From: Mesobacillus jeotgali
GTDB lineage: Bacteria; Bacillota; Bacilli; Bacillales; Cytobacillaceae
Assembly: GCF_031759225.1 (NCBI RefSeq)
Contig: NZ_CP134494.1
Coordinates: 2,416,501 to 2,480,500 of the forward strand
Direction: 5' to 3'
Length of the DNA: 64,000 nucleotides
Shown here: one piece after another, positions 36,830 through 46,347 of the stretch
How the letters are laid out: each line of letters starts with the position of its first letter
Numbering within the stretch: the stretch's first letter is position 1
Position numbers and translations under genes: made by a program
The notes under the pieces: generated by a model
The model's input: the letters and a program-made list of their open reading frames with translations, nothing else
Database searches by the model: none
What the model was told of the DNA's origin: nothing

Positions 36830-38233
36830 TTACTCAATTCCCTGTTTTTGTGTTTGGGCGGAACTATTATTCTTTATTAATACCTTTAATCCTGATCCAA
36901 TATCAGATGCGAGAATGTAGTTTTTATCAACGAATACTCCCCATACATCGCTTTTTTCAGGAGCATACTGTCCAACTTGAACAGGATTTGCAGGATCAGT
37001 GATATCCACCGCATATACTCCTCCGGCATAGTGTGACAAGTACAATGTATTTCCATGCACTTTAGGGTCGTGGACTGTGTTTGCGAATGTAGTACCATCC
37101 TCAACGTTATCAACTAAATCCGTCTTGAATTCACTTAGCAACTTAGGGTTGGTTTTATCCTTTATATCAAAGATCCTTGTGTACCCATAGGATTGTTCAT
37201 AACCTTCTTTCGTTGGGTTATAGACTTCCCTTGTCTCGATCAGTACATTTCCTCCTTTTGCAAGGGTTGCCGAGTGTGCCGATCCCTGCTGGTCGGAACC
37301 GAAATCTGTGCGTCCCAGGTATTTAGGGCTCTCGGGATTGCTGATGTCAAAAATGACTGTTCCTAAATCCCACATGGAGACATAGGCATACTTACCAGTT
37401 TCATCTATCATTGTACTATGATTAAAGACTGGCCGTACTTTCCCGTCCGGAGAACTCCAGTGGTATCCGTTAAAATCATCCGGTATCTCGTCGAGTGTTC
37501 TTGGATCGAACTCCCATAGCTTTTGAGGGTTCGCAGGATCGCTGACATCCACCACCTGAAAGTCTTTCTCTGCTCCTTGGCTGTAATAATCCGCATAAGG
37601 ATTAGCAGCAAGTACAATTGCCCGGTTTCCTTGCATGGTTAAGTATAATTCATGTGTACCATTGGTCTTTTTCGTAACTTCATAGAATCCTAGCTTCTTT
37701 GGTTCTGACGGATTGGTAACGTCGTAAAGCAAGAATCCGCCTTTTGAGTCAGGGTTATTACGGTTGAGCTGCTGGACGCTCACCACTGCAAGATCCCCTT
37801 TAAACGTAGGAGTGTTGACGCTTTTTACAATCACCTTTTCCTGCCAGGTTCCAGGGATGTCATTATTAGCGAAGACAGCTACCTCTTTAGGATTGGAAGG
37901 ATCCTTCATATCAAATACTCTTACCCCGCCATTGCCGCCATTTCTTGTGTGCGTTCCAAGATAGGCATAACCTTTGTGCGAATAGACATCTGCAAAGCTA
38001 TTCTGCTTCCCATCTTCCCTTACAGTTTTCATTTCCGGAGCGGCTGCTTCATGTAGGAATTGGAGGTTTTTACTGCCCTCCATTACAGGGACAGAAACGT
38101 TGCTATAACCAGCCCTCTCTCCTTTTTCAATATTGACATCCCCAAGCTCGTCATGGGCAAGAACATTGAATGGAACTGAAGAGACCGTCAAAGCACCTGC
38201 TAGAATCAGACTAGATAACATTCGTTTTTTCAT
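36830..38233 (-). CDS. Secreted LVIVD-repeat beta-propeller protein
   Basis: The 467-residue protein has a signal peptide (MKKRMLSSLILAGALTVSSV, cleavage probably after VLA) and at least six LVIVD-type repeats: VFDMKDPSNPKEV, LYDVTNPSEPKKL, VVDVSDPANPQKL, IFDISNPESPKYL, IFDIKDKTNPKLL and AVDITDPANPVQV. The repeats should form a beta-propeller outside the cell. No catalytic residues are obvious. ATG at 38233 is 10 nt after AAGGAGG. The function is unknown; roles in surface binding are possible. Confidence 0.85.
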   Translation of the reverse strand: MKKRMLSSLILAGALTVSSVPFNVLAHDELGDVNIEKGERAGYSNVSVPVMEGSKNLQFLHEAAAPEMKTVREDGKQNSFADVYSHKGYAYLGTHTRNGGNGGVRVFDMKDPSNPKEVAVFANNDIPGTWQEKVIVKSVNTPTFKGDLAVVSVQQLNRNNPDSKGGFLLYDVTNPSEPKKLGFYEVTKKTNGTHELYLTMQGNRAIVLAANPYADYYSQGAEKDFQVVDVSDPANPQKLWEFDPRTLDEIPDDFNGYHWSSPDGKVRPVFNHSTMIDETGKYAYVSMWDLGTVIFDISNPESPKYLGRTDFGSDQQGSAHSATLAKGGNVLIETREVYNPTKEGYEQSYGYTRIFDIKDKTNPKLLSEFKTDLVDNVEDGTTFANTVHDPKVHGNTLYLSHYAGGVYAVDITDPANPVQVGQYAPEKSDVWGVFVDKNYILASDIGSGLKVLIKNNSSAQTQKQGIE

Positions 38234-38534
38234 AATCTTATAACCTCCTTCTATGTATTGAATAACAATATAGCAGAGGAGAAAACGCAGCTTCAAATAA
38301 TATACTGTATATTTTGTAATTTCAGTTAATTTATACTAATCCTGTAAATTACTACTAAGTCTATTGTAATTGCTTAGTAACCCGAAGTAGGTAATTTACC
38401 ACAATGTTCTTAAAATCAGTTTCCATAACTTCCAGCCTAGAAAACTCTGGTGGAAAACCATAGTTTTTAGTATGATTAAGAAATGTGATTGTTAAATAAT
38501 AACCTTAAAATAGATTAAAGCGAGGATTTCTATC
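38234..38534. promoter_or_regulatory. Divergent intergenic region
   Basis: This 301-bp AT-rich gap lies between divergent genes for the LVIVD protein and the ABC-F ATPase. I see only likely promoter sequence, no gene or RNA. Confidence 0.35.
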
Positions 38535-40088
38535 ATGAGTCTATTGAATGTAGAAAATTTAAGCCACACGTTTGGGGACCGCATCCTTTTTAAGGATGTT
38601 TCCTTTCGTTTGCTGGCTGAAGACCACGTAGGTCTTGTTGGCGCGAACGGTGTCGGAAAGTCGACATTGATGAATATCATTACCGGACAGTTGATCCACG
38701 ATTCCGGTAAGGTTGAATGGACTCCTGGCGTTGAATACGGATATTTAGATCAGCATACCGTGCTGACACCAGGAAAAACAATTCGCGATGCTTTGCGCGA
38801 TGCCTTCCTTCCGCTGTTCAAAAAAGAAGAAGAGCTGAATGAAGTAACAGCAAAAATGGCGGATGCAACACCAGAAGAGCTGGAAAAGCTTCTTGAACAA
38901 ATGGCGGAGATACAGGATGCCCTTGATGCAGGCGGATTCTATTCCCTTGATATCGAAGTAGAAGAAGCGGCACGCGGGCTTGGACTTGATGCGATTGGGA
39001 TCGACCGTGATGTTTCAGCCTTGAGCGGCGGGCAGCGAACGAAGGTCTTGCTTGCTAAGTTATTGTTGGAGAAACCAAAAGTGCTTCTTCTGGATGAGCC
39101 TACAAACTACCTTGATGTCGAGCATATCCAGTGGCTGTCCCGATACCTGAAGGAATACCCATATGCTTTTATCCTGATTTCTCACGACACTGAATTCATG
39201 AACCAGGTTTCGAATGTCATTTTCCAGCTGGAATTTTCAAAGCTTACCCGCTATACTGCTACCTATGAAAAATTCCTGGAATTAGCTGAGATCAATAAAA
39301 ATCAGCATATTAACGCATATGAAAAACAGCAGGAATTCATCAAGAAACAAGAAGATTTCATAGCAAAAAATAAAGCACGCTATTCGACAACAGGCCGTGC
39401 AAAGAGCCGCCAAAAGCAGCTTGATCGTATGGAGAGGATCGACAGACCTGAAACAGCTGTCAAACCTACCTTTGAATTCAAGGAATCACGAGCAAGCAGC
39501 CGCTATGTTTTTGAAGGAACTGACTTTGAAATCGGTTATACTCATCCTCTTCTTCCGAAATTGTCCGTTACGATCGAGCGCGGCGAAAAGATTGCGATTG
39601 TCGGAATGAACGGTGTTGGTAAATCGACCTTATTGAAGACCATGCTCGGAAAGATCCCTCCATTGAGCGGCAAAATCGAGCGTGGAGACTTCCTCTTCCC
39701 TTCCTACTTTGAGCAGGAGGTTAAAGCAGGAAGCATCACTCCAATCGAAGATGTATGGAGCGAATTCCCAGGAATGGATCAACATCAAGTCCGTGCCGCT
39801 TTGGCCCGTGGCGGTCTGAAGAATGAACATATATCTCGACCGTTGAATCAGCTCAGCGGTGGTGAGCAGGCAAAGGTCCGCCTGACAAAATTGCTTATGC
39901 ATGAGAGCAACTGGCTTCTCTTCGATGAACCGACCAACCATCTTGACATTACAGCCAAGGCTGAATTAAAGCGAGCTTTAAAAGCCTATAAAGGGACGAT
40001 TGTCCTTGTAAGCCACGAACCTGATTTCTACGAAGATTGGGTAACAAAAGTCTGGAATGTAGAAGAATGGGCAGAAAACTCAAAATAG
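38535..40088 (+). CDS. ABC-F family ATPase (YkpA/YbiT-like)
   Basis: The 517-residue soluble protein has two ABC domains without membrane segments: Walker A GANGVGKST and GMNGVGKST, signatures LSGGQRTK and LSGGEQAK, Walker B LLLDEPTNYLD and LFDEPTNHLD. A charged linker (about 240-305) contains the P-site tRNA interaction motif. ABC-F proteins act on the ribosome. The N-terminus, MSLLNVENLSHTFGDRILFKD, closely resembles B. subtilis YkpA as I recall it. A dedicated terminator makes it monocistronic. Confidence 0.92.
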   Translation: MSLLNVENLSHTFGDRILFKDVSFRLLAEDHVGLVGANGVGKSTLMNIITGQLIHDSGKVEWTPGVEYGYLDQHTVLTPGKTIRDALRDAFLPLFKKEEELNEVTAKMADATPEELEKLLEQMAEIQDALDAGGFYSLDIEVEEAARGLGLDAIGIDRDVSALSGGQRTKVLLAKLLLEKPKVLLLDEPTNYLDVEHIQWLSRYLKEYPYAFILISHDTEFMNQVSNVIFQLEFSKLTRYTATYEKFLELAEINKNQHINAYEKQQEFIKKQEDFIAKNKARYSTTGRAKSRQKQLDRMERIDRPETAVKPTFEFKESRASSRYVFEGTDFEIGYTHPLLPKLSVTIERGEKIAIVGMNGVGKSTLLKTMLGKIPPLSGKIERGDFLFPSYFEQEVKAGSITPIEDVWSEFPGMDQHQVRAALARGGLKNEHISRPLNQLSGGEQAKVRLTKLLMHESNWLLFDEPTNHLDITAKAELKRALKAYKGTIVLVSHEPDFYEDWVTKVWNVEEWAENSK

Positions 40089-40096
40089 AAACTTAG

Positions 40097-40127
40097 AAAA
40101 CCTGATGGGATTTCCCCGTCAGGTTTT
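40097..40127 (+). terminator. Terminator after ABC-F gene
   Basis: AAAACCTGA and TCAGGTTTT pair with an inner GGGA/TCCC helix, followed by T-rich sequence. Confidence 0.75.
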
Positions 40128-40289
40128 GCTTTGTTCCAAATGGGAAACACGGTTATTGCACGAATTTAAGATTAGTAACCTTTTCTGCCATTATATTCTT
40201 AATAAAATATAGAGAAATCTATTGAGTTATCCGCTTGTTATTGATAAATTTTATAAGATACATAAAATTTATTTATAAAGGTGATAAAA

Positions 40290-41162
40290 ATGAAAAAAAT
40301 GATTACATTCATAAGCTTATTGATAATTCTTACCCTTGCGGCTTGTTCTGACAGTGGATCAGATAAAGGACAAAAAAACAAAAAAACAGAAACAATTAAA
40401 ATCGGTGCGATTCCTGACCAGAATGCTGCCGACTTGAACAGGAGCATGGAGGACTTTGCGAAGGACTTGGAAAAGCGGACCGGATTGAATGTAGAGTATG
40501 TCCCTTCTGTTGATTATTCAGCGCTTGTCACTGCATTTGAACGCGGTGAAATCCAGCTTGCCTGGTTTGGCGGCCTTACTGGTGTACAGGCAAGAAACCT
40601 AGTTCCTGAAGCAGAGGCATTTGCACAGAGACCAATTGATGAAAAGTTCAAATCTGTATTTATTGCCCACACTGATGTTGAAGTTGAGGGTCTTGAAGGT
40701 ATCAAAGGAAAGTCATTTACTTTTGGCAGTGAAAGTTCTACATCCGGTCACCTAATGCCCCGATATTTCATGATGGAAGCTGGCATAGACCCTGATCAGG
40801 ACCTTGATGGAAAGCCTAATTACTCCGGTTCTCATGATAAGACCTATAAGCTTGTGGAATCAGGGGCGTACCAGACGGGTGCATTGAATATCTCTGTGTG
40901 GGAAGCAGCTGTCAAAGAGGGCAAAGTAGATGAATCAAAGGTTAAAGTTATTTATACAACACCTGAATACTATGATTACAACTGGACATTAAACAAAATG
41001 GATGATGAAACTAAAGCAAAATTAAAAGAAGCCATTCTCTCCATGACTTCAGAGGATAATGAAATCATGGAATTATTGCAGACTGATAAATTCATAGAGA
41101 CAAAGAATGAAAATTACGAAGCCATAGAAAAGGTTGCAAAGCAACTCAAGATCATCAAGTAG
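40290..41162 (+). CDS. PhnD-like binding lipoprotein, putative selenate/selenite ABC transporter
   Basis: The 290-residue protein has a lipoprotein signal (MKKMITFISLLIILTLAAC, Cys at residue 19). It shows the PhnD-relative pattern IGAIPDQNAADLNRSM, VEYVPSVDYSALVTAFERG, LAWFGGLTGVQARNLVP, FKSVFIAHTD, SFTFGSESSTSGHLMPRYFM, GSHDKTYKLVESGAYQTGALN and IYTTPEYYDYNW. I recall this pattern from a family annotated as putative selenate ABC transporter binding proteins, found in genomes with selenium genes. That assignment is by family, not proven transport. selD, selA and two small selenoprotein genes lie 9-10 kb away. ATG at 40290 follows AAAGGTGAT. Confidence 0.8.
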   Translation: MKKMITFISLLIILTLAACSDSGSDKGQKNKKTETIKIGAIPDQNAADLNRSMEDFAKDLEKRTGLNVEYVPSVDYSALVTAFERGEIQLAWFGGLTGVQARNLVPEAEAFAQRPIDEKFKSVFIAHTDVEVEGLEGIKGKSFTFGSESSTSGHLMPRYFMMEAGIDPDQDLDGKPNYSGSHDKTYKLVESGAYQTGALNISVWEAAVKEGKVDESKVKVIYTTPEYYDYNWTLNKMDDETKAKLKEAILSMTSEDNEIMELLQTDKFIETKNENYEAIEKVAKQLKIIK

Positions 41163-41171
41163 GTGGAATAC

Positions 41172-41918
41172 ATGCAAGAAATAATAGGTCTTCATCAAAT
41201 ATCAAAAGTCTATGAGCGGAAGATAGCCTTATCTTCCCTCTCTTTAACTGTAAATAAAGGAGAATTGATAGGGCTTATTGGCCCAAGCGGGGCTGGTAAA
41301 ACAACTTTACTGAACATGCTGGCAGGCATTCTATCACCGGATCAAGGTCAAATCCTGATAGACGGCCGCCCTTTATCCGAGTTTAGGGACCAGAAAAAGA
41401 GAGCCAAAAAAATCGGCATCATTCGTCAACAGTTTGACCTCGTTGGTGAGCTTCCGGTCATCCATAATGTTCTTGTCGGGCGGCTGTCTGAATGGGGCAT
41501 CTTTAAATCCCTCCTTTCCATGCTGATCCCTCAGGATAAGGAATATGCCATTCAGGCACTGAATCGTGTTGGATTGCCAGAAAAATTATATGAAAAAACC
41601 TCTTCCCTCTCAGGCGGAGAACAACAACGGGTTGCACTTGCCAGGCTGCTTGTCCAAAGCCCTGAAATCATTTTAGCTGATGAGCCAGTCGCATCTCTGG
41701 ATCCTGCCCGTGCGGAAGATGTGCTTGAATTATTGGTTAAAATCGCTTTGGAAGAGAACCAAACAGTGATTGCAAGCCTTCATTCGGTCGAATATGCAAG
41801 GAAATACTTCGATAGATTGATAGCCCTTAAAGATGGTGAACTCTTCTTTGATCTCCCCGCTTCCTCCGTGACTGATGAACATATCAAGAGCCTTTACAGA
41901 CTAAAGGAGACTTCCTGA
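41172..41918 (+). CDS. PhnC-like ATP-binding protein of putative selenate transporter
   Basis: The 248-residue ATPase has Walker A GPSGAGKTT, Q-loop IRQQFDLV, signature LSGGEQQR, Walker B ILADEPVASLD and the H-loop ASLHS. It belongs to the phosphonate-type group and starts 9 bp after the binding-protein gene, with AGGTGG as ribosome binding site. It energises import through the two permeases encoded downstream. Confidence 0.88.
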   Translation: MQEIIGLHQISKVYERKIALSSLSLTVNKGELIGLIGPSGAGKTTLLNMLAGILSPDQGQILIDGRPLSEFRDQKKRAKKIGIIRQQFDLVGELPVIHNVLVGRLSEWGIFKSLLSMLIPQDKEYAIQALNRVGLPEKLYEKTSSLSGGEQQRVALARLLVQSPEIILADEPVASLDPARAEDVLELLVKIALEENQTVIASLHSVEYARKYFDRLIALKDGELFFDLPASSVTDEHIKSLYRLKETS

Positions 41919-41919
41919 T

Positions 41920-42720
41920 ATGGATAAAAAATGGTTGAGCTTTGAGCTGCATAAACGAAAAATTCTTTCACTGATCCTTTTGCTGGCATTTATAATAAGC
42001 CTATTTTCTATCGAATGGAATAAAGACTTGATCCATAGCAAAGGGTTAGATACCGCAAAGCAAATTGCGACAGCATTCTTCACGCCTGATTTGTCCGGTG
42101 ACATCTTGCTTCTGGCCATGGAGTCAAGCTGGACCACTCTTTCCTACGCTGCTGCTGGTATGAGTCTGGCAATTGTCATTGCCTTTTTCTACGGTGTTCC
42201 CGCCTCGGGGATAATAGTGGCGGATGGGAAAGGCAAACGTTATATCCGGAGTTTTTTTAGAGGGCAGCTTGGATTCATGAGAGCGATTCATGAACTTGTA
42301 TGGGCGTGGTTATTCGTCGCTTCGATTGGTCTCTCCCCTTTTGCGGCGATTTTCGCATTGGCTATCCCCTATGGCGGTATCCTCGGAAGGATTTTTGCAG
42401 ACATGCTTGAAGATGTCTCCAAGGAACCGATCAAAGGTTTGGAAGCTGCAGGCGCAACAAAACTGCAAACTTTATGGTATGGTTATTTGCCAATGGTCAG
42501 GGCTAATATTACAAGTTATGCGATGTATCGATTTGAATGTGCTGTTCGTTCATCTGCGATTATGAGTTTTGTCGGGATCGGCGGCCTGGGGTATCAAATT
42601 CAGCTGAGTCTAGATGACCTTCATTATGATGAAGTCTGGACTTTTGTGTTTTTCTTGATCATCCTTGTCATCATGATCGATCTGTGGAGCAATCAATTAA
42701 GAAAGAGGCTGGTCCAATGA
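41920..42720 (+). CDS. PhnE-like permease 1 of putative selenate transporter
   Basis: The 266-residue protein has about six membrane segments and the ABC inner-membrane EAA-type loop GLEAAGATKLQTLWYGYLP. It begins one base after the ATPase stop codon. Its 3' end overlaps the start of the next permease gene (ATGA), so the four genes form one tightly coupled operon. Confidence 0.87.
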   Translation: MDKKWLSFELHKRKILSLILLLAFIISLFSIEWNKDLIHSKGLDTAKQIATAFFTPDLSGDILLLAMESSWTTLSYAAAGMSLAIVIAFFYGVPASGIIVADGKGKRYIRSFFRGQLGFMRAIHELVWAWLFVASIGLSPFAAIFALAIPYGGILGRIFADMLEDVSKEPIKGLEAAGATKLQTLWYGYLPMVRANITSYAMYRFECAVRSSAIMSFVGIGGLGYQIQLSLDDLHYDEVWTFVFFLIILVIMIDLWSNQLRKRLVQ

Positions 42721-43553
42721 AAAAACGGAGAATAAGCTTTATAACTGTCTCTGTTTATGCTCTGCTGTTACTGGGTACTGCATCCTGGATTTCTATATTC
42801 ATGATTGAAAAGGCAAGCTTATCTTTACTTTTTTCAGAGCAGAATCTTTATTATGCAGGCAAGTTCTTTAAAGGGCTTTTTGGAATAGGAGAAGAAAGCC
42901 CTGCCTTCTTGAATGTTGAAAGCTGGAAAAATGCTTTGGATCTTACACTTGAAACATTGTTCATGAGTGTTATGGCGACTGGCTTCTCGACCATCGCCGC
43001 ACTTCTGACTGTTGTCCCGGCAGCCCGGAATATTGCCGACGGATCCCTGACGCTGGTGAAGAAATGGCATGGATGGCTCTCTTTCGGCGCTGTTCGCGGA
43101 GGCTATATATTTTCTCGTGCGGTCCCTGAGCTTGTTTGGGCAATGATCATTATCTTTATCTTCAAACCTGGACTGTTGCCCGGAGCAATCGCACTTGCTC
43201 TTCATAATTTCGGCATTCTTGGCAAGCTTTTTGCAGAGGTCATTGAAGATTTAGACTCCAGACCGGTACGAAATCTTTCTTCAAGCGGCGCTGGCCGTCT
43301 GCAGCTATTATTGTATGGTGTACTGCCAGCTGCTTTGCCACGTTTTTTGACATATATACTCTACCGCTGGGAGGTTATCATGCGGACGACGATCGTTGTG
43401 GGATTTGTTGGCGCAGGCGGATTGGGACAGCAATTCAAGTTAAGCATGAGCTTCTTTCATTACACTGATATAACCCTCTTGCTATTATTCTATTTGCTCC
43501 TGGTATTTGCAGCTGACTTCATTTCAGAAAAAGCAAGATGGTTCATAAAATAA
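42717..43553 (+). CDS. PhnE-like permease 2 of putative selenate transporter
   Basis: The 278-residue protein has about six membrane segments and an EAA-like loop NLSSSGAGRLQLLLYGVLP. Two distinct permeases suggest a heterodimeric channel, as in some phosphonate-type systems. ATG at 42717 overlaps the preceding stop codon. A terminator follows. Confidence 0.87.
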   Translation: MKKRRISFITVSVYALLLLGTASWISIFMIEKASLSLLFSEQNLYYAGKFFKGLFGIGEESPAFLNVESWKNALDLTLETLFMSVMATGFSTIAALLTVVPAARNIADGSLTLVKKWHGWLSFGAVRGGYIFSRAVPELVWAMIIIFIFKPGLLPGAIALALHNFGILGKLFAEVIEDLDSRPVRNLSSSGAGRLQLLLYGVLPAALPRFLTYILYRWEVIMRTTIVVGFVGAGGLGQQFKLSMSFFHYTDITLLLLFYLLLVFAADFISEKARWFIK

Positions 43554-43581
43554 ATCCGGCGCAGCGTACAGCAGCCGGATT
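43553..43581. terminator. Terminator after ABC transporter operon
   Basis: AATCCGGC and GCCGGATT pair perfectly; TTCCTTTT follows. It also serves the convergent hypothetical gene. Confidence 0.7.
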
Positions 43582-43587
43582 TTCCTT

Positions 43588-44010
43588 TTACAATATATCG
43601 ATTTTGTCCAATCCGTTTTCCAGGAAGTACTTTTCGTAGCGTGCTTTCAGCTGGAAAAGGCGATTGATTTTCTGCTCTATCGAAGCATCGATGTTGATCT
43701 CGCGCTTCAAATCGATGGTGGCGAGCTTATGGGTCAGCTGATCCCAAAAGACATCTTCCTCGTATTCGTCGATAATTGCTTCAACCGTGTCTTTAAGATC
43801 CTCGGAGAGATAATAATACTCTTCTTCGTTGTCGTAGTAAATCCCGTCATCCGCTTCAAAATCCCTCGCGAGCGAAAAAATATATTGTTCAAGATCCTCC
43901 GCCTTACTCACCAGCTCCTGATTTGCTTCAGTCAATCCAAGCGGCCAATTTCCAAGCTGCAATAATTTCACAAGTGTCAAATATTGTTCTCTTGAAAGGT
44001 CAATTCTCAT
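43588..44010 (-). CDS. Acidic hypothetical protein
   Basis: A 140-residue acidic protein with an unusual run of charged and Tyr residues (DGIYYDNEEEYYYLSEDLKD). It is helical, has no membrane segment and starts with MRIDLSREQYLTLVKLLQLG, preceded by GAGGAGGG. Likely conserved in Bacilli, but I do not recognise a named family. Confidence 0.7.
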   Translation of the reverse strand: MRIDLSREQYLTLVKLLQLGNWPLGLTEANQELVSKAEDLEQYIFSLARDFEADDGIYYDNEEEYYYLSEDLKDTVEAIIDEYEEDVFWDQLTHKLATIDLKREINIDASIEQKINRLFQLKARYEKYFLENGLDKIDIL

Positions 44011-44149
44011 TTATAACCCTCCTCTTTCATATACTTGTTTCATGTATATGATAGAAAGATGCCTGTCTTTCCTAAATCACTGATTTTACTGCCTTTTGTT
44101 TTCTGCACTGGTTTGATATTAACTAAAATTCTGCCAATAAAAATAAAAA

Positions 44150-44177
44150 CGGCAAGCCGCCGAAGATGGGCTTGCCG
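44150..44177 (-). terminator. Terminator after 48-residue ORF
   Basis: CGGCAAGCC and GGCTTGCCG pair perfectly; TTTTTATTTTT follows on the minus strand. Confidence 0.75.
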
Positions 44178-44191
44178 GAATCTATTTTAAC

Positions 44192-44338
44192 CTAATTGCT
44201 GATATTGATCGCTTCACCTATAAGCTGTATATCTTTATAAATCTCATTTTTCAATTCCTTATCCTCGCATTGTGCGTACTCATTGAATAAACGGCCAAGT
44301 TCTTTAATAAATAATAGATGTTCCTCGACTGCGACCAT
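44192..44338 (-). CDS. Small hypothetical protein (48 aa)
   Basis: A 48-residue helical, acidic protein beginning MVAVEEHLLFIKELGRLFNE, too short for the usual length cut-off. AAAGGGG precedes the ATG at 44338 and a strong terminator follows the stop, which supports a real gene. Family not recognised. Confidence 0.6.
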   Translation of the reverse strand: MVAVEEHLLFIKELGRLFNEYAQCEDKELKNEIYKDIQLIGEAINISN

Positions 44339-44550
44339 ACAGAGACCCCTTTACACAGAAGATGACCAGTGGCTTATGCTGCGAATCTATTTCCGTTGAC
44401 CAGAATATTTACCCGTTAGAAAATAAATGAAACTATCAATTTCTACATCTTATGAGTTTACATTCCGCTATATGACAACCATTTGTTTAGTGACCTACCC
44501 TTTAAGGTAAATAATCAGGAAGAGACATAATTTTTCAGGGGGGTAAAGAC

Positions 44551-45636
44551 ATGTGGATTCAACGACCTTTTTTTAAATATGCAACAGGAACCATTCTTCT
44601 GCTTCTTATCATTTTTCTCTTTGGTAAAATAGACTACTTCGTTTGGCCACTGCAGAACTTTATTATCGCTATTTTCTTTCCAGTACTCATCTCAGGCCTT
44701 ATTTACTATATTTTGCGTAAGCCGGTTCAATGGCTGGAGCGATTCATGCCCAAACTGGCGAGCATCCTGATTGTTTTCGTTCTGGTGTCAGGTTTATTCT
44801 CTGGATTTGCTTACTTTGCAGGATCACTTTTAGGTGAACAAATCAGTGACATTGCAGAAAACCTTCCACAGAAAGCAGATGAAATAACCGAAGAGTCAAA
44901 AAAAGTTATCAATGATAACAAGATTGGAATTGTTAATCCTGATGAAATCAAACAAAAGGCGCTAAACTACTTGAGCAAAGTTACTCAGAATCTGGGAGAG
45001 AATATCATGACGGTATTTTCAGTGATTACAAGTATCGCAACAGTACTTGTCGTAGTCCCTTTTCTCGTGTTCTTCTTTTTAAAGGATGATGATAAATTAA
45101 GGCCATATATAATAAAACTTATACCCGCGGAGCATGCTCAGGAAGGCAACAAAATTTTAAAAGATATTGATAAGACACTATTCACATATGTCACCGGTCA
45201 ATTCATCATTGCACTTGTTGACGGGACCCTCATGTATATTGGATATAAAATCATCGGCCTGGATTATGCTCTTATCCTTGCAATCTTCACGATGTTCTTA
45301 ACTGTTGTTCCTTTTTTGGGTCCAATTTTAGGTGTACTTCCCGCGTTATTCGTCGCTCTCGCCATCAGTCCAATAATGATGCTGAAGGTACTTCTTGTCC
45401 TGGTAATTGTACAGCAGCTTGAAGGGAATCTCGTTACACCCCAGGTAATGGGGAAAAAGCTCAGCATCCATCCGATTACGGTCATCCTTCTGTTAATCGC
45501 GGCAGGCTCTTTATATGGATTTATAGGTATACTGATTGCCATCCCGCTTTACTCTGTCGTAAAAATAATCATCAAGGATGTATGGAAATTCTATAAACTT
45601 AGAGAAAAAAGAAACCCGATCAGTCAGGAATCATAA
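44551..45636 (+). CDS. AI-2E-family transporter
   Basis: The 361-residue protein has 7-8 membrane segments, a charged central region (about 110-150) and the family motifs LDYALILAIFTMFLTVVPFLGPILG and QQLEGNLVTPQVMGKKLSIHP. Members export small molecules or act as Na+/H+ antiporters; substrate here is unknown. AGGGGGG precedes the ATG. Confidence 0.9.
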   Translation: MWIQRPFFKYATGTILLLLIIFLFGKIDYFVWPLQNFIIAIFFPVLISGLIYYILRKPVQWLERFMPKLASILIVFVLVSGLFSGFAYFAGSLLGEQISDIAENLPQKADEITEESKKVINDNKIGIVNPDEIKQKALNYLSKVTQNLGENIMTVFSVITSIATVLVVVPFLVFFFLKDDDKLRPYIIKLIPAEHAQEGNKILKDIDKTLFTYVTGQFIIALVDGTLMYIGYKIIGLDYALILAIFTMFLTVVPFLGPILGVLPALFVALAISPIMMLKVLLVLVIVQQLEGNLVTPQVMGKKLSIHPITVILLLIAAGSLYGFIGILIAIPLYSVVKIIIKDVWKFYKLREKRNPISQES

Positions 45637-45689
45637 GTCTACAACCAAGACTGTACAGATAGGAACCAAGTTTACGAAAAAGGCGTTAA

Positions 45690-45720
45690 CAAAGACCAGC
45701 TTTCACAGCTGGTCTTTGTT
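45690..45720 (+). terminator. Terminator after AI-2E gene
   Basis: AAAGACCAGCT and AGCTGGTCTTT pair perfectly around TTCAC. Confidence 0.75.
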
Positions 45721-45796
45721 GTTACTGGAAAATATTGAATAGAAGTTCGTTAAATTGGACATTATATTCCAGATTAAGAAATAGGAGGAACTGCCA

Positions 45797-46300
45797 ATGA
45801 AACGAATTAGCGTACAACTGCTTATTCCTATTATGACTATCCTATTATTAGCTGGGTGTAACACTTATACGGATGAAGGAGCAGAAACTTACCAGATAAA
45901 CAATGATGGGGCACAAATCCAGAATATCAATCAGGAGTACAACTCCACTTCATATAACCAAACATACAGGATGCGTGTAGATGAAAATGCAGAGGAACAA
46001 GTGGAAATGCTGAATGAAGTACAAAGCGCGACGATCATTACGGTCCAGCGAAAAGCGTATGTCGCTGTAGTTCTTGAAAATGGCAACACAGAAGGAGTTC
46101 CAGGTGAATTGCGGAACAAAATTACCCGACAGATCAAAATGAACGATGAGGCAATTGCAGATGTGTATGTCTCCGCAAATGCCGACTTTGTTGTCAGCAT
46201 GACTGATTATAGAGAACAGCTTCTGACCAGAAGACCAATCATGGGGCTTACTGAAGAATTTAATACTACGATCAAAAGGGTCTTCCCGAAAGAACGCTAA
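45797..46300 (+). CDS. YhcN/YlaJ-family spore lipoprotein
   Basis: The 167-residue protein has a lipobox ILLLAGC (Cys at 21) and the YhcN/YlaJ segment with ATIITVQRKAYVAVVLE and AIADVYVSANADFVVSMTDY. Such lipoproteins are made during sporulation and some affect spore outgrowth. AGGAGG precedes the ATG. It is monocistronic. Confidence 0.88.
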   Translation: MKRISVQLLIPIMTILLLAGCNTYTDEGAETYQINNDGAQIQNINQEYNSTSYNQTYRMRVDENAEEQVEMLNEVQSATIITVQRKAYVAVVLENGNTEGVPGELRNKITRQIKMNDEAIADVYVSANADFVVSMTDYREQLLTRRPIMGLTEEFNTTIKRVFPKER

Positions 46301-46310
46301 AATAACCAGC

Positions 46311-46338
46311 AAAGGGCATCGAAAAAACGATGCCCTTT
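46311..46338. terminator. Bidirectional terminator
   Basis: AAAGGGCATCG and CGATGCCCTTT pair perfectly between convergent genes. Confidence 0.85.
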
Positions 46339-46347
46339 ATTGCTTAT

